This document shows, one piece after another, positions 17,230-25,699 of a DNA stretch of 64,000 bases (positions within the stretch are counted from its first letter, which is position 1; the number at the start of each line of letters is the position of its first letter). This stretch comes from Paenisporosarcina antarctica. GTDB lineage: Bacteria > Bacillota > Bacilli > Bacillales_A > Planococcaceae. The position numbers and the translations under genes were made by a program. The DNA lies in the NCBI RefSeq assembly GCF_004367585.1, contig NZ_CP038015.1, positions 840,001 through 904,000 on the forward strand. The letters run 5' to 3'. The notes beneath the pieces were generated by a model. That model was not told the DNA's origin and did not search any database. It saw only the letters and a list, made by a program, of their open reading frames with translations.

Positions 17230-18963
17230 ATGAGCTATCAACAAACTGTCGAAAAATGGTTAGTGTTCGATAATCTTGAACCTGAATTGAAAGAGCAGCT
17301 TTCTGAGATCTCCCAAGATGAAAAAAGGTTGGAAGATGCATTTTATAAAGAATTAGAATTTGGTACAGGTGGAATGCGCGGAGAAATTGGTGCCGGAACG
17401 AACCGTATGAATACATATACGGTTCGCAAAGCTTCGCAAGGCGTGGCGGATTACGTAAAATCGGCTGGACTTGAAGCGATGAAAAAAGGAATTGTTATCG
17501 CGTTTGATAGTCGCAGGAAATCACTAGAGTTTACACGAGAAGCAGCGAGCACATTTGCGAGAAATGGTATTCAGGCATATGTATATGAAGTACCTCGCAC
17601 CACACCACAACTATCATATAGCGTGCGAGAACTTGGCGCATATATGGGAATTGTAGTTACGGCGAGTCATAACCCGCCTGAATATAACGGTTATAAAGTA
17701 TACGGGCAAGATGGTTCACAGCTTAATTTAGAAGATGCTAAATCTGTTATTTCGTATGTTCAACGAGTAGGCAATGAATTAGCTATAGAAGCAGGAAATT
17801 ATGAAGAATTAGTGCAATCCGGAATGATTCAAGTAATTGGGAGTAGATTAGATAAAGCTTATCTTGAACTCGTTGAATCCATTCAATTTCATGGTGAAAC
17901 GTCGGGAAAAGAAAACGTAACTGCCGTTTTCTCTCCACTCCATGGAGCATCAGGTTCAACTATTCGTAAGTTAATGACTAAAACAGGCTACACTAATTTC
18001 ACCTATGTTGAAGAACAAATGGAACCAAACGGTGAATTTCCAACGCTGAAATCACCTAATCCAGAAGAAGCAGATGCCTTTGAGTTAGCAAAGAAACAAG
18101 GAAAAGAAACAGCAGCAGATATATTAATTACAGCAGATCCAGATGGAGACCGCGTAGGTGTGGCTGTTCAAAAAGGTGCCGACTATGTACTTTTAACAGG
18201 AAACCAAACTGGTGCCATATTAATTGAATATTTACTGACGCAATTAAAAGAAAAACAGCAATTGCCAAAAAATGGTCGAGTATTCAAAACAATCGTAACG
18301 TCTGATTTAGGACGAGTGATTGCAGAATTTCACGGGGTATCAAGCGAAGATGTGTTAACTGGTTTTAAATTCATCGGTGAAAAAATTCAACAATATGAAC
18401 AGTCGAAAGAATACGAGTTTTTATTTGGTTACGAAGAAAGCTATGGTTACTTAATTAAACCGTTTGTACGCGATAAAGATGCTATCCAAGCTATTTTAGC
18501 CATTACAGAAGCGGCTTCTTTTTATAAGGCGCAAGGGAAGACATTACTAAATGTCTTGCATGACTTATATGAACGTCATGGTTACTATTTCGAAGGTTTA
18601 GTTTCGGTTACGAAAAAAGGGGCAGACGGTGCACGTGATATTCAAAGTCTGCTTACCAATTTACGTAGTCAACCCTTAACAGAAATTGCAGGAATAGCGA
18701 TTTCATCGCAAGAAGATTATTTAACGCAAACACGTAGTTTCGTGGATGATCGTAATGATGAAAAAATGATTTTGCCTCAAGCTAATGTATTGAAATATTT
18801 CTTAGTAGATGGTTCTTGGGTTTGTGTTCGTCCAAGTGGTACTGAACCAAAGATTAAATATTATATTGGTGTGACAAGTGCTACTGAAGTTGATAGCCAA
18901 GAAAAGCTTAAAGAGATAAAAACACAATTTACTGCTCAAATGGATAAGCGTTTCAGCCTATAA
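17230..18963 (+). CDS. pgcA: Alpha-phosphoglucomutase PgcA
   Basis: A 577-residue phosphohexomutase that interconverts glucose-6-phosphate and glucose-1-phosphate, feeding UDP-glucose for teichoic acid glucosylation and glycolipid anchors. The active-site phosphoserine loop is V-T-A-S-H-N-P-P-E-Y-N-G (about 141-152), the metal-binding loop is T-A-D-P-D-G-D-R-V-G (about 298-307), the sugar loop G-Y-E-E-S-Y-G-Y (about 401-408) and the C-terminal phosphate loop R-P-S-G-T-E-P-K-I-K-Y (about 537-547). ATG preceded by TTGGAGGAAC. Full length for the family, followed by a terminator. Confidence 0.95.
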   Translation: MSYQQTVEKWLVFDNLEPELKEQLSEISQDEKRLEDAFYKELEFGTGGMRGEIGAGTNRMNTYTVRKASQGVADYVKSAGLEAMKKGIVIAFDSRRKSLEFTREAASTFARNGIQAYVYEVPRTTPQLSYSVRELGAYMGIVVTASHNPPEYNGYKVYGQDGSQLNLEDAKSVISYVQRVGNELAIEAGNYEELVQSGMIQVIGSRLDKAYLELVESIQFHGETSGKENVTAVFSPLHGASGSTIRKLMTKTGYTNFTYVEEQMEPNGEFPTLKSPNPEEADAFELAKKQGKETAADILITADPDGDRVGVAVQKGADYVLLTGNQTGAILIEYLLTQLKEKQQLPKNGRVFKTIVTSDLGRVIAEFHGVSSEDVLTGFKFIGEKIQQYEQSKEYEFLFGYEESYGYLIKPFVRDKDAIQAILAITEAASFYKAQGKTLLNVLHDLYERHGYYFEGLVSVTKKGADGARDIQSLLTNLRSQPLTEIAGIAISSQEDYLTQTRSFVDDRNDEKMILPQANVLKYFLVDGSWVCVRPSGTEPKIKYYIGVTSATEVDSQEKLKEIKTQFTAQMDKRFSL

Positions 18964-18968
18964 CAGAG

Positions 18969-19003
18969 AATCCTATTAGTGAAAATGCTAATAGGGTTTT
19001 TTT
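18969..19003 (+). terminator. Terminator after pgcA
   Basis: AATCCTATTAG / CTAATAGGGTT stem with seven following T. The rest of the gap to 19220 has no recognised gene; a 20-codon frame at 19025-19087 with a good ribosome-binding site is noted but not called. Confidence 0.88.
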
Positions 19004-19220
19004 ATTAAGGAAGGGAAGGCAGATATGGAGTGCGAAATCGATGAAATAGAGCGATGGGCTGAAAATTGGAGTGGTTGGCGCGCATAAATCCTATTCTACT
19101 TGTGGAGAAACCTACAAGACTAAGCAGTTCAGTCGAAAGTATGAACCTGCTTTCATGCGAATGAATGAATATGAATGCTATGATAAGAGATACAATAGAA
19201 GAAACAGTGGGGGCGACTGT

Positions 19221-20336
19221 ATGCTATCAAATGAACACTCGAATATCGTATTATTAAAAGAAATCGCCGAATTACTAAATGAAGAAACTGAAATGATACC
19301 TATGCTACAGGGGGCATTACGAAAATTTTTAACTGGTACGAAGTTTGAAACAGGATGGATTTTCTTTATCGATACAAAAGAAAAACATCAGTTACTTGCC
19401 TACGAAAATCTCCCTACTGCACTAGAATATGGTAGTTGTCATCAACTTCAAAAAGGTGGATGTTGGTGTGTATCTAAGTACCGCAACGGGGAACTTAAAA
19501 AAGCAACGAATATAATTGAATGTCAGCGAATCGAAAGTGCAATCGATTCAAAGGTTGATGATTATGGAGGCATTACACATCACGCAACTGTAGCGCTACA
19601 ATCTGGTCAAGAAAGATTTGGCCTGTTAAATGTGGCGACCCCATATACAGTTGGGTTTATAGACGATGAACTAGCATTGTTAGAGTCAGTGGCATTTCAA
19701 ATGGGTTCAGCAATAAAGCGCATTTTGTTAACAAAACAAGAACAAGAAATGGCGCTAGTGCAAGAACGCAATCGATTAGCACGTGATTTACATGATTCGG
19801 TGAACCAACTCTTATTCTCCGTTACGCTTACTGCTCGAGGCGGTAGTGAACTGGCTGAACAACCACAAGTAAAAGCAACGTTTCGTGAAATTCAACATTT
19901 AACGCAGGAAGCATTAACTGAAATGCGCGCACTTATTTGGCAGCTGCGACCAAAAGGGTTGGAAAGTGGACTTATTGAAGGGCTTAAAGGCTATGCTGAA
20001 ATGCTTGGATTGTCATTAACCACAAATGTATCAGGAGTTATTATCTTGCCTTCTCGAACAGAAGAAACTTTATTCCGTATTGCGCAAGAAGGATTAAATA
20101 ATGTTCGAAAACATGCAGGGGTACAGGAAGCTGAATTGTTTATAACCGTTACACCTTCGGACGTGCTGCTTGTTTTAAAGGATGAAGGTGGTGGATTCCA
20201 AATGGATTCAAATGTACGACTACCTTCCATTGGTATTCAGAGTATGCAAGACCGGGCTCGAGCTGCTCGCGGGTCAGTGGATTGGGTAAGTGAGATGGAA
20301 AAAGGTACGGAAATATTAATAAGGTTGCCTTATTAA
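19221..20336 (+). CDS. yhcY: GAF-domain sensor histidine kinase YhcY
   Basis: A 371-residue cytoplasmic histidine kinase of the NarX/LiaS type. A GAF domain spans about 25-170, with a Cys-rich stretch G-S-C-H-Q-L-Q-K-G-G-C-W-C (about 72-84) that could sense redox or metal. The dimerisation helix carries the phospho-acceptor His in R-L-A-R-D-L-H-D-S-V-N-Q (about 187-198). HATPase N and G boxes appear as E-G-L-N-N-V-R-K-H-A (about 289-298) and D-E-G-G-G-F (about 321-326). ATG 19221 is chosen for length near YhcY (379) and a G-rich site upstream. It is 12 bp before its response regulator. The stimulus is not known. Confidence 0.9.
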   Translation: MLSNEHSNIVLLKEIAELLNEETEMIPMLQGALRKFLTGTKFETGWIFFIDTKEKHQLLAYENLPTALEYGSCHQLQKGGCWCVSKYRNGELKKATNIIECQRIESAIDSKVDDYGGITHHATVALQSGQERFGLLNVATPYTVGFIDDELALLESVAFQMGSAIKRILLTKQEQEMALVQERNRLARDLHDSVNQLLFSVTLTARGGSELAEQPQVKATFREIQHLTQEALTEMRALIWQLRPKGLESGLIEGLKGYAEMLGLSLTTNVSGVIILPSRTEETLFRIAQEGLNNVRKHAGVQEAELFITVTPSDVLLVLKDEGGGFQMDSNVRLPSIGIQSMQDRARAARGSVDWVSEMEKGTEILIRLPY

Positions 20337-20348
20337 GGAGGAATCTGC

Positions 20349-20996
20349 ATGATTAGAGTGCTGATTGCGGATGATCATCATGTAGTAAGACGAGGGTTAC
20401 TGTTTTTTCTTAAGACTCAAAAGGATATTAATGTTGTGGGGGAAGCTACGAACGGTCGAGAAGCCGTTGAGTTGACAGCTAGCCTCAGACCAGATATCGT
20501 ATTAATGGATTTGGTCATGCCAGAAATGGACGGGATTCAAGCGACGAAAAAAATCAAAGAACAATACCCGAATACAGAGGTTTTGATGCTTACGAGTTTT
20601 TCAGATCGCGATCACGTCATACCTGCAATTGAAGCGGGAGCAGCAGGTTATCAATTAAAGGATATTGAACCTGATGATTTAGTAGAATCCATTCGAAAAT
20701 TAATGCGTGGGGAAAATACCTTGCATCCGATTGCCACATCACAACTAATGAAAGTACGTGAACCGCAAATTGATCCACCGCATAAGTTATATCCACTTAC
20801 ACCTAGAGAGCAGGATGTTTTATCAGAGCTCACAAAAGGGAAAAGCAATAAAGAGATTGCTTCATCCTTGTTTGTCACAGAGAAAACAGTCAAGACACAT
20901 ATATCCAACATTTTTTCGAAATTACACGTACAAGACCGTACGCAGGCTGCTCTTTATGCAGTGAAGCACGGGTTAACCGATCCGAGTGGATTGTAA
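20349..20996 (+). CDS. yhcZ: NarL/FixJ-family response regulator YhcZ
   Basis: A 215-residue regulator. The receiver domain (about 1-120) has the acidic pair D-D-H-H near residue 8, the phospho-Asp in V-L-M-D-L-V-M-P-E-M-D-G (about 51-62), Thr-Ser at L-T-S-F (about 81-84) and the conserved Lys in Q-L-K-D-I-E (about 103-108). The LuxR-type helix-turn-helix (about 148-212) contains L-T-P-R-E-Q-D-V-L and V-K-T-H-I-S-N-I. AAGGAGG precedes the ATG. Its targets probably include its own operon yhcYZ-yhdA, as inferred from context. Confidence 0.93.
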   Translation: MIRVLIADDHHVVRRGLLFFLKTQKDINVVGEATNGREAVELTASLRPDIVLMDLVMPEMDGIQATKKIKEQYPNTEVLMLTSFSDRDHVIPAIEAGAAGYQLKDIEPDDLVESIRKLMRGENTLHPIATSQLMKVREPQIDPPHKLYPLTPREQDVLSELTKGKSNKEIASSLFVTEKTVKTHISNIFSKLHVQDRTQAALYAVKHGLTDPSGL

Positions 20997-21010
20997 AAGG
21001 AGACAATGAG

Positions 21011-21550
21011 ATGAAAATATTAGTAATCAGTGGAGGACCACGTAAACACGGTAGAACTGCAATTGCAGCTAGATTTATCGAACGTACCTACGGATTCCAT
21101 ACATTGGATTTAAGTGTGATGGAAATGCCAATGTATACAGGTGAAGAGGATCAAACAACTAATCCATTTGTAAAATCTTTACGTAAGTCTGTTCTAGAAG
21201 CGGATGCGATAGTATTACTATCACCTGAATACCATAGTGCAATGAGTGGGGCACTAAAAAACACATTAGATTTCTTAAGTGGCACACAATTTCTACACAA
21301 ACCAGTTGGCTTAATCGCTATTGCTGGTGGCGGTAAAGGTGGTATTAATTGTTTAAACAACATGCGTACGGTCATGCGAGGGGTTTATGCTAATGCAATT
21401 CCTTGTCAATTAGTGCTAGATCCAAGTACATTTGATTATGATCGCGATGGACTATTAAAAGAAGCGGCTGAACAAGTGGACAAATTAATTGAAGAATTAA
21501 AAATGTATACGCGCATAGGGAAAGAAGTAAACGTACAACAATTAATATAA
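21011..21550 (+). CDS. yhdA: NADPH-dependent FMN reductase / azoreductase YhdA
   Basis: A 179-residue flavodoxin-like oxidoreductase. The FMN phosphate loop is S-G-G-P-R-K-H-G-R-T (about 7-16) and the isoalloxazine-contacting block is L-S-P-E-Y-H-S-A-M-S-G-A-L-K-N-T (about 75-90). Such enzymes reduce FMN, azo dyes and quinones in the cytoplasm. It starts 14 bp after yhcZ with AAAGGAGAC upstream, so it is the third gene of the yhcY-yhcZ-yhdA operon, the same order as in B. subtilis; the two-component system probably controls this enzyme. Confidence 0.92.
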   Translation: MKILVISGGPRKHGRTAIAARFIERTYGFHTLDLSVMEMPMYTGEEDQTTNPFVKSLRKSVLEADAIVLLSPEYHSAMSGALKNTLDFLSGTQFLHKPVGLIAIAGGGKGGINCLNNMRTVMRGVYANAIPCQLVLDPSTFDYDRDGLLKEAAEQVDKLIEELKMYTRIGKEVNVQQLI

Positions 21551-21562
21551 ATGTAATGTAAG

Positions 21563-21632
21563 AACTGCATACCTGCATAGGATGTGGTTTTTCTAATAAA
21601 TGGAGATGTGACATCGTCACATCTCCATTTTA
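21563..21632 (+). terminator. Two tandem hairpins ending the yhcYZ-yhdA operon
   Basis: First hairpin AACTGCAT / ATGTGGTT followed by TTTT (21563-21592). The second is a perfect palindrome AAATGGAGATGTGAC / GTCACATCTCCATTT with a 3-nt centre (21598-21630). Confidence 0.85.
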
Positions 21633-21785
21633 CAATTTCAGATAATCCTATGAATGTAATGCTTTCGTCGTTGCCGAAAACTACCTGGAAATCTTTCAAT
21701 GTCATAAACAGACATTTGTTGTTAGTTGTCTAACCCTACAGCCACACTTTCATAAACGAACCTCGCGGGATTGTCACCCACAGAA

Positions 21786-21811
21786 AAGCCAGCCCATTTT
21801 TTAAGGGCTGG
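21786..21811 (-). terminator. Terminator after rsgA
   Basis: On the minus strand GCCAGCCC / GGGCTGGC with a 9-nt loop followed by TTTTC, 15 bp past the rsgA stop codon. Confidence 0.88.
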
Positions 21812-21825
21812 CAATTATTTAGTGC

Positions 21826-22908
21826 TTACCTCTTTTTCGCTGAGCGTTTACGCATGTCTTTCGTAATTTGTTTCCATTTTCCACGCTCTGCTTTTTGAGC
21901 TGCAGCATCTGCTTTTCTTTCAACGTAAGCAAGTTCACGTTTTAGCTTTTCATAGCTTGCATAGCGTTCGCGGGTTAGAGAACCATTTTCGAGTGCTTCT
22001 TGCACGGCACAACCTGGTTGATTAGTGTGTTGGCAATCAGTGAAACGACATGAATTTACAAATTGCTCGACATCTTTGAATCCTGTATTTAAGCTTTCAT
22101 TGTTATCCCACATTTGAAACTCGCGCATACCAGGTGTATCTATTAACAATCCTCCACCAGGCATGCGGAACAATTCACGATGACTAGTAGTATGGCGTCC
22201 TTTGTCGTCATCTTCTCGAATGTTTTGAACCACCATTACGTCTTCACCACATAGGGCGTTTGTTAAAGATGATTTTCCAACACCAGATGAGCCAAGAAGA
22301 GCTGCTGTTTTTCCATCTTTTAATAATTCTTGAAGTTCAGAGACTCCTTCGCCGGTTACACTGCTGACGACGTGAATGGGCACTCCAAATGCTACATCAT
22401 TTGCTTGAGTAACATAGAATCGTGGATCATCACATAGATCCTTTTTGGTCAGTACGATAACGGGGTTTGCCCCAGAATCCCAAGCAGCAATTATATATCG
22501 TTCGAGTCGGCGAACATTAAAATCTAAGTTTAGAGACATGATAAGAAAGACGATATCGACGTTTACTGCGACAATTTGTTCTGCAGTTGTTAGACCAGCA
22601 ACTTTTCGAGAAAAAAGCGATGTTCGTGGAAGGATACTGCGAATAATACCTTTTTCTTCACCAGGCATTTTTTCTACAGCAACCCAGTCACCGACAGCAG
22701 GGAAGTCTCTACGATCTTGTGCTGCATGCTTAAAACTCCCGGAAAGAGAGGCTAACCATTCACCTTCGTCTGTTACAACGCGGTACATATGTTTATGCTC
22801 TAGCAAGATACGACCAGCGATGCTTGCTTGTAATTTTTCACTGTTGGATTGGTTATCCCATTTTGTTTTCCATGATTCGTTCCATCCATAATTTTCAACT
22901 GTTTTCAA
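21826..22908 (-). CDS. rsgA: Ribosome small-subunit-dependent GTPase A, second-type RsgA
   Basis: A 360-residue circularly permuted GTPase acting in late 30S maturation. An OB-fold fills about 1-100. The permuted G domain shows G4 L-T-K-K-D-L (about 153-158), G1 G-S-S-G-V-G-K-S-S-L-T-N-A-L (about 209-222) and G3 D-T-P-G-M (about 256-260). A C-terminal zinc domain follows, C-R-F-T-D-C-x-H-x-N-x-P-G-C (about 289-302). The start is TTG at 22908, with AGGAGG 7 nt upstream; the longer frame would run through the upstream terminator. The length resembles RsgA forms that often coexist with a YloQ/CpgA copy elsewhere. A leader ORF and terminator lie upstream. Confidence 0.88.
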   Translation of the reverse strand: MKTVENYGWNESWKTKWDNQSNSEKLQASIAGRILLEHKHMYRVVTDEGEWLASLSGSFKHAAQDRRDFPAVGDWVAVEKMPGEEKGIIRSILPRTSLFSRKVAGLTTAEQIVAVNVDIVFLIMSLNLDFNVRRLERYIIAAWDSGANPVIVLTKKDLCDDPRFYVTQANDVAFGVPIHVVSSVTGEGVSELQELLKDGKTAALLGSSGVGKSSLTNALCGEDVMVVQNIREDDDKGRHTTSHRELFRMPGGGLLIDTPGMREFQMWDNNESLNTGFKDVEQFVNSCRFTDCQHTNQPGCAVQEALENGSLTRERYASYEKLKRELAYVERKADAAAQKAERGKWKQITKDMRKRSAKKR

Positions 22909-22933
22909 AGTATATTCCTCCTGTTTTGTGTAT

Positions 22934-22969
22934 ATAAAAAACCGTGGCTGCGAAAAGGCAGTCACGGTT
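22934..22969 (-). terminator. Terminator-like hairpin in the rsgA 5' leader
   Basis: On the minus strand AACCGTGACTGC / GCAGCCACGGTT (one A-C mismatch), loop CTTTTC, then TTTTTT. It stands between a 24-codon leader ORF and the rsgA ribosome-binding site, the arrangement of a transcription attenuator. Confidence 0.75.
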
Positions 22970-22998
22970 AAATACACACCACAAGAAACGGTCTACTT

Positions 22999-23073
22999 TT
23001 AGAAAGCACAATTGTGATGAGATACCTGGAACATGCCAATTCGCTTGTTTACATTCTCTAATAAAATTGTCAT
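22999..23073 (-). CDS. Putative leader peptide upstream of rsgA (24 codons)
   Basis: ATG at 23073 with AGGTGAGG 4 nt upstream and TAA at 22999-23001. The peptide begins M-T-I-L-L-E-N-V-N-K and ends R-I-G-M-F-Q-V-S-H-H-N-C-A-F. On the RNA, AGAAAGCA just before the ribosome-binding site can pair with TGCTTTCT at the end of the ORF (23085-23092 with 23001-23008), and a terminator-like hairpin follows 30 nt later. This is the layout of ribosome-mediated attenuators (bmrB, vmlR, ermC classes). Function is inferred from arrangement alone; the peptide is not recognised. Confidence 0.55.
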   Translation of the reverse strand: MTILLENVNKRIGMFQVSHHNCAF

Positions 23074-23104
23074 AATACCTCACCTGCTTTCTTTTGATGT
23101 AACA

Positions 23105-23134
23105 ACCATACCAAAAATATATATATTTAGTCAA
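23105..23134 (-). promoter_or_regulatory. sigma-A promoter of the leader-rsgA unit
   Basis: On the minus strand TTGACT (23134-23129), 18 bp, TATGGT (23110-23105). Transcription would begin near 23098, leaving a leader of about 190 nt before rsgA. Confidence 0.6.
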
Positions 23135-23201
23135 TGTATTTAAGGGAATTTTTGTTTATATTCCGAAAAAACTAACATGATGCCCAAAGCAAGAAATTGC
23201 G

Positions 23202-24086
23202 TTATTCTTCTGACAGATGAAGCTGGTAAGGTTCGATATGGACAAACACCTCGGAAAATGGTTTTACATTATGAATTTTCTTCTCTATTTCCTCCGTAAT
23301 TCGATGACTTTCTACGACATTAAGACTTGGATCTACCGCTATGGTTAAATCAACAAACATGAGATTTCCATGCATTCTTCCTTTGAAGTCATTCAAATGG
23401 AGGACACCTTGAACGTTCTCTACAAGAACTGATAATGTTTCTACTTCTTCTTCGTTGAATCCATCTGTAAGTGTATGAACTGCTTCATAGAAAATAGTAA
23501 ATGCAGTTTTCATAATAAGTACGCCAACCAATATAGCGGTAATTGAATCAAGAATAGGGAGTCCGAAAATTGCAGTTAGTATCCCGATAGTTGCTCCAAT
23601 ACTTACGAGAGCATCTGATCGATTATCATAAGCAACTGCTTTGACGGCTGTACTGTTAATGCGGTTCGCTAACTTCAAATTGTAACGGTACACCATATAC
23701 ATAACGACGGCACTGCCACCTGCAACAACTGCGGTCCAAATTGAAGGAGTTTCATAAACTGGGTGAAGTAAATTCTTACCGGCATTAATAAGCACTTGTA
23801 AGCCTATAGTAGCCATAATGAAAGATGCTACAAGAGAGGCAACAGTTTCTGCGCGAAGATGTCCATAATGATGATTATGATCAGGGGGCTTTTGAGAAAT
23901 ACGTAGACCAATCAGCACGGCGAAAGAGGCGATGATATCTGTCATGTTATTAAGACCATCTGCTTTTAATGCTTCCGAGTTTCCAATATAGCCAATCGTC
24001 AGCTTTAATGCACTTAGTATGATATATGTTCCTATACTTAACCAAGCGCCTTTTTCGCCTTCGCGTAAATTTGTATATAGCTCCAT
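23202..24086 (-). CDS. mneS: Cation diffusion facilitator, manganese exporter MneS (YeaB)-like
   Basis: A 294-residue CDF transporter with about six membrane helices (residues 12-210) and a C-terminal cytoplasmic ferredoxin-like domain (about 212-288) ending in H-I-E-P-Y-Q. Metal-site motifs are K-A-D-G-L-N-N-M-T-D-I (about 38-48) in helix 2 and D-N-R-S-D-A (about 153-158) in helix 5; D-x-x-x-D in helix 5 instead of H-x-x-x-D is typical of Mn(II)-selective members. Overall it reads like B. subtilis YeaB/MneS. ATG at 24086 fits GGGGGGAAAC upstream. Next to the Mg2+ exporter gene, separated by a bidirectional hairpin. Confidence 0.87.
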   Translation of the reverse strand: MELYTNLREGEKGAWLSIGTYIILSALKLTIGYIGNSEALKADGLNNMTDIIASFAVLIGLRISQKPPDHNHHYGHLRAETVASLVASFIMATIGLQVLINAGKNLLHPVYETPSIWTAVVAGGSAVVMYMVYRYNLKLANRINSTAVKAVAYDNRSDALVSIGATIGILTAIFGLPILDSITAILVGVLIMKTAFTIFYEAVHTLTDGFNEEEVETLSVLVENVQGVLHLNDFKGRMHGNLMFVDLTIAVDPSLNVVESHRITEEIEKKIHNVKPFSEVFVHIEPYQLHLSEE

Positions 24087-24120
24087 TTTGTTTCCCCCCT
24101 GCAAAACTTTTAGACATAAG

Positions 24121-24149
24121 AAAACGACCCTCTTAGGGAGAGTCGTTTA
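24121..24149. terminator. Hairpin between the MpfA-like and MneS-like genes
   Basis: AAACGACCCT...AGGGAGAGTCGTTT with an A/T tail; on the minus strand it ends in TTTTCTTATG, consistent with termination after the upstream gene. Confidence 0.75.
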
Positions 24150-24152
24150 GCT

Positions 24153-25496
24153 CTAAGATTCCACTGATTGATCTATGCGAAAATCAGCGACTTCTTCTTC
24201 AGTTAACTTCATGACCTCTAAATATAGTATGTGATGACCTTCCATATCTTTAATCGTAAATTCGTACCCTTGTTCAATTATTTTTTCACCTTTAATGGCT
24301 TCGAAATGTTTTGTTAAGAACCAACCACCAATTGTATCGATATCTTCTTCATCAATATCTATGCCTAAAAGATCATTAACATTTTGAATTAATATTTTTG
24401 CATCAAGAATATAATGATAATCACCTAACTTTTGAACGTCTGGCAGTTCATCATTATCAAACTCGTCTCGAATATCACCGACGATTTCTTCAAGAATATC
24501 TTCAATAGTAACCAGTCCAGACGTACCACCGTACTCATCCATCAGAACCACCATATGAATACGTTCACGCTGAATTTTTAGTAACAACTCACCAATAGGT
24601 ATTGTTTCAATAACACGAATAATGGGTTGCACATAGTCAATTACAGGTCGATTGATATTGTTTGCATCTTTAATATAAGCAGTTAGTAGATTTTTCATGT
24701 TTACTAGTCCAATTACATGGTCTTTATTACCATCAGTAACAGGATAGCGTGTATATTGCTCGACATTTATTTGATCAAACACTTCACGAAGAGTTGTATG
24801 TTTATCAATGGTGCTCATCTCTGTTCTGGGAGCCATAATCTCCTTAGCAATCCGATCGTCGAATTCAAAAATTTTATTTACAAACTTATATTCTGATTGG
24901 TTAATTTCACCGCTCTTCAAGCTATCTGATAAAATCATGCGAAGTTCTTCTTCTGTATGAGCAAGTTCAGATTCGGAAGCTGGCTGTAATCCGAATAAGC
25001 CTGTAAGTCCACGAGCAGAACCATTTAAGAACTTAATTACCGGATACATGATGCGGTAGAACCAAATTAATGGTGTTGCAGTAGCTAAAGCAACTTCCTC
25101 CGCTTTTTGAATAGCTAACGTTTTCGGTGCCAATTCACCGACAACTACGTGCAAGAATGTAACGAATGAGAACGCAATTCCGTAAGAAAAGATGTTCGAC
25201 ATGCTTTCGCTAAGCTCGAAACGTTCAAAAATTGGATGTAATATAAGCTCAACTGTAGGTTCTCCGAGTAAACCAAGACCAAGAGCGGTCATTGTGATAC
25301 CTAACTGACACGCTGATAAATATTCATCTAAATTTGAAACGACTCGTCTTGCATTTACCGCACGTTTATTTCCTTCCGCAATTAATTGATCAATGCGGGT
25401 TGCTCTCACTTTTACAATAGCAAACTCACTTGCAACGAAGAATGCCGTTAAGGCGATTAAGACAGCAAATGCTGTCAATCGTATGGCTATGTCCAA
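24153..25496 (-). CDS. mpfA: CNNM/CorC-type magnesium exporter (MpfA/YhdP-like)
   Basis: A 447-residue membrane protein: DUF21 transmembrane domain (about 1-190; four helices, with A-F-F-V-A-S-E-F-A-I-V near the N-terminus), a CBS pair (about 210-330, P-R-T-E-M-S-T opening and D-E-Y-G-G-T-S-G-L-V-T-I-E-D near the end) and a C-terminal CorC_HlyC domain (about 345-430). In B. subtilis, YhdP/MpfA extrudes Mg2+. The TTG at 25496 is chosen because homologues start M-D-I at this point and AAAGGA precedes it. A second, out-of-frame TTG with a stronger ribosome-binding site lies 40 nt upstream (see findings). Confidence 0.86.
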   Translation of the reverse strand: MDIAIRLTAFAVLIALTAFFVASEFAIVKVRATRIDQLIAEGNKRAVNARRVVSNLDEYLSACQLGITMTALGLGLLGEPTVELILHPIFERFELSESMSNIFSYGIAFSFVTFLHVVVGELAPKTLAIQKAEEVALATATPLIWFYRIMYPVIKFLNGSARGLTGLFGLQPASESELAHTEEELRMILSDSLKSGEINQSEYKFVNKIFEFDDRIAKEIMAPRTEMSTIDKHTTLREVFDQINVEQYTRYPVTDGNKDHVIGLVNMKNLLTAYIKDANNINRPVIDYVQPIIRVIETIPIGELLLKIQRERIHMVVLMDEYGGTSGLVTIEDILEEIVGDIRDEFDNDELPDVQKLGDYHYILDAKILIQNVNDLLGIDIDEEDIDTIGGWFLTKHFEAIKGEKIIEQGYEFTIKDMEGHHILYLEVMKLTEEEVADFRIDQSVES

Positions 25497-25578
25497 AGAA
25501 TTCCTTTGTTCCAAACCCGAATGAGGGGGAGAACAAAGTGTACACCTCCTGTTTTCTGAAAAATAGTTAATACCTATA

Positions 25579-25607
25579 ATAATAAAATACTTACGTATAA
25601 AAAACAA
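25579..25607 (-). promoter_or_regulatory. sigma-A promoter of the MpfA-like gene
   Basis: On the minus strand TTGTTT (25607-25602), 17 bp, TATTAT (25584-25579). No Mg2+ riboswitch is recognisable in the 75-nt leader. Confidence 0.55.
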
Positions 25608-25699
25608 ATATTACTTTCTAATGAAGTTTATACTGTTAACGAGTTTCTTCCTCTTGTATCATATAAGAGTAAACTTATATGTTTGGAAGTGATGAAAAT

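Noticed and set aside
19025..19087. 20-codon frame with AAGGAAGGG upstream, before yhcY
   Set aside because: Good ribosome-binding site but no recognisable product, terminator or conserved feature; an in-frame extension of yhcY into this region has no start signal.
24087..24152. Possible manganese (yybP-ykoY) riboswitch before the MneS-like gene
   Set aside because: Only a simple hairpin in 66 bp; none of the conserved loops are seen.
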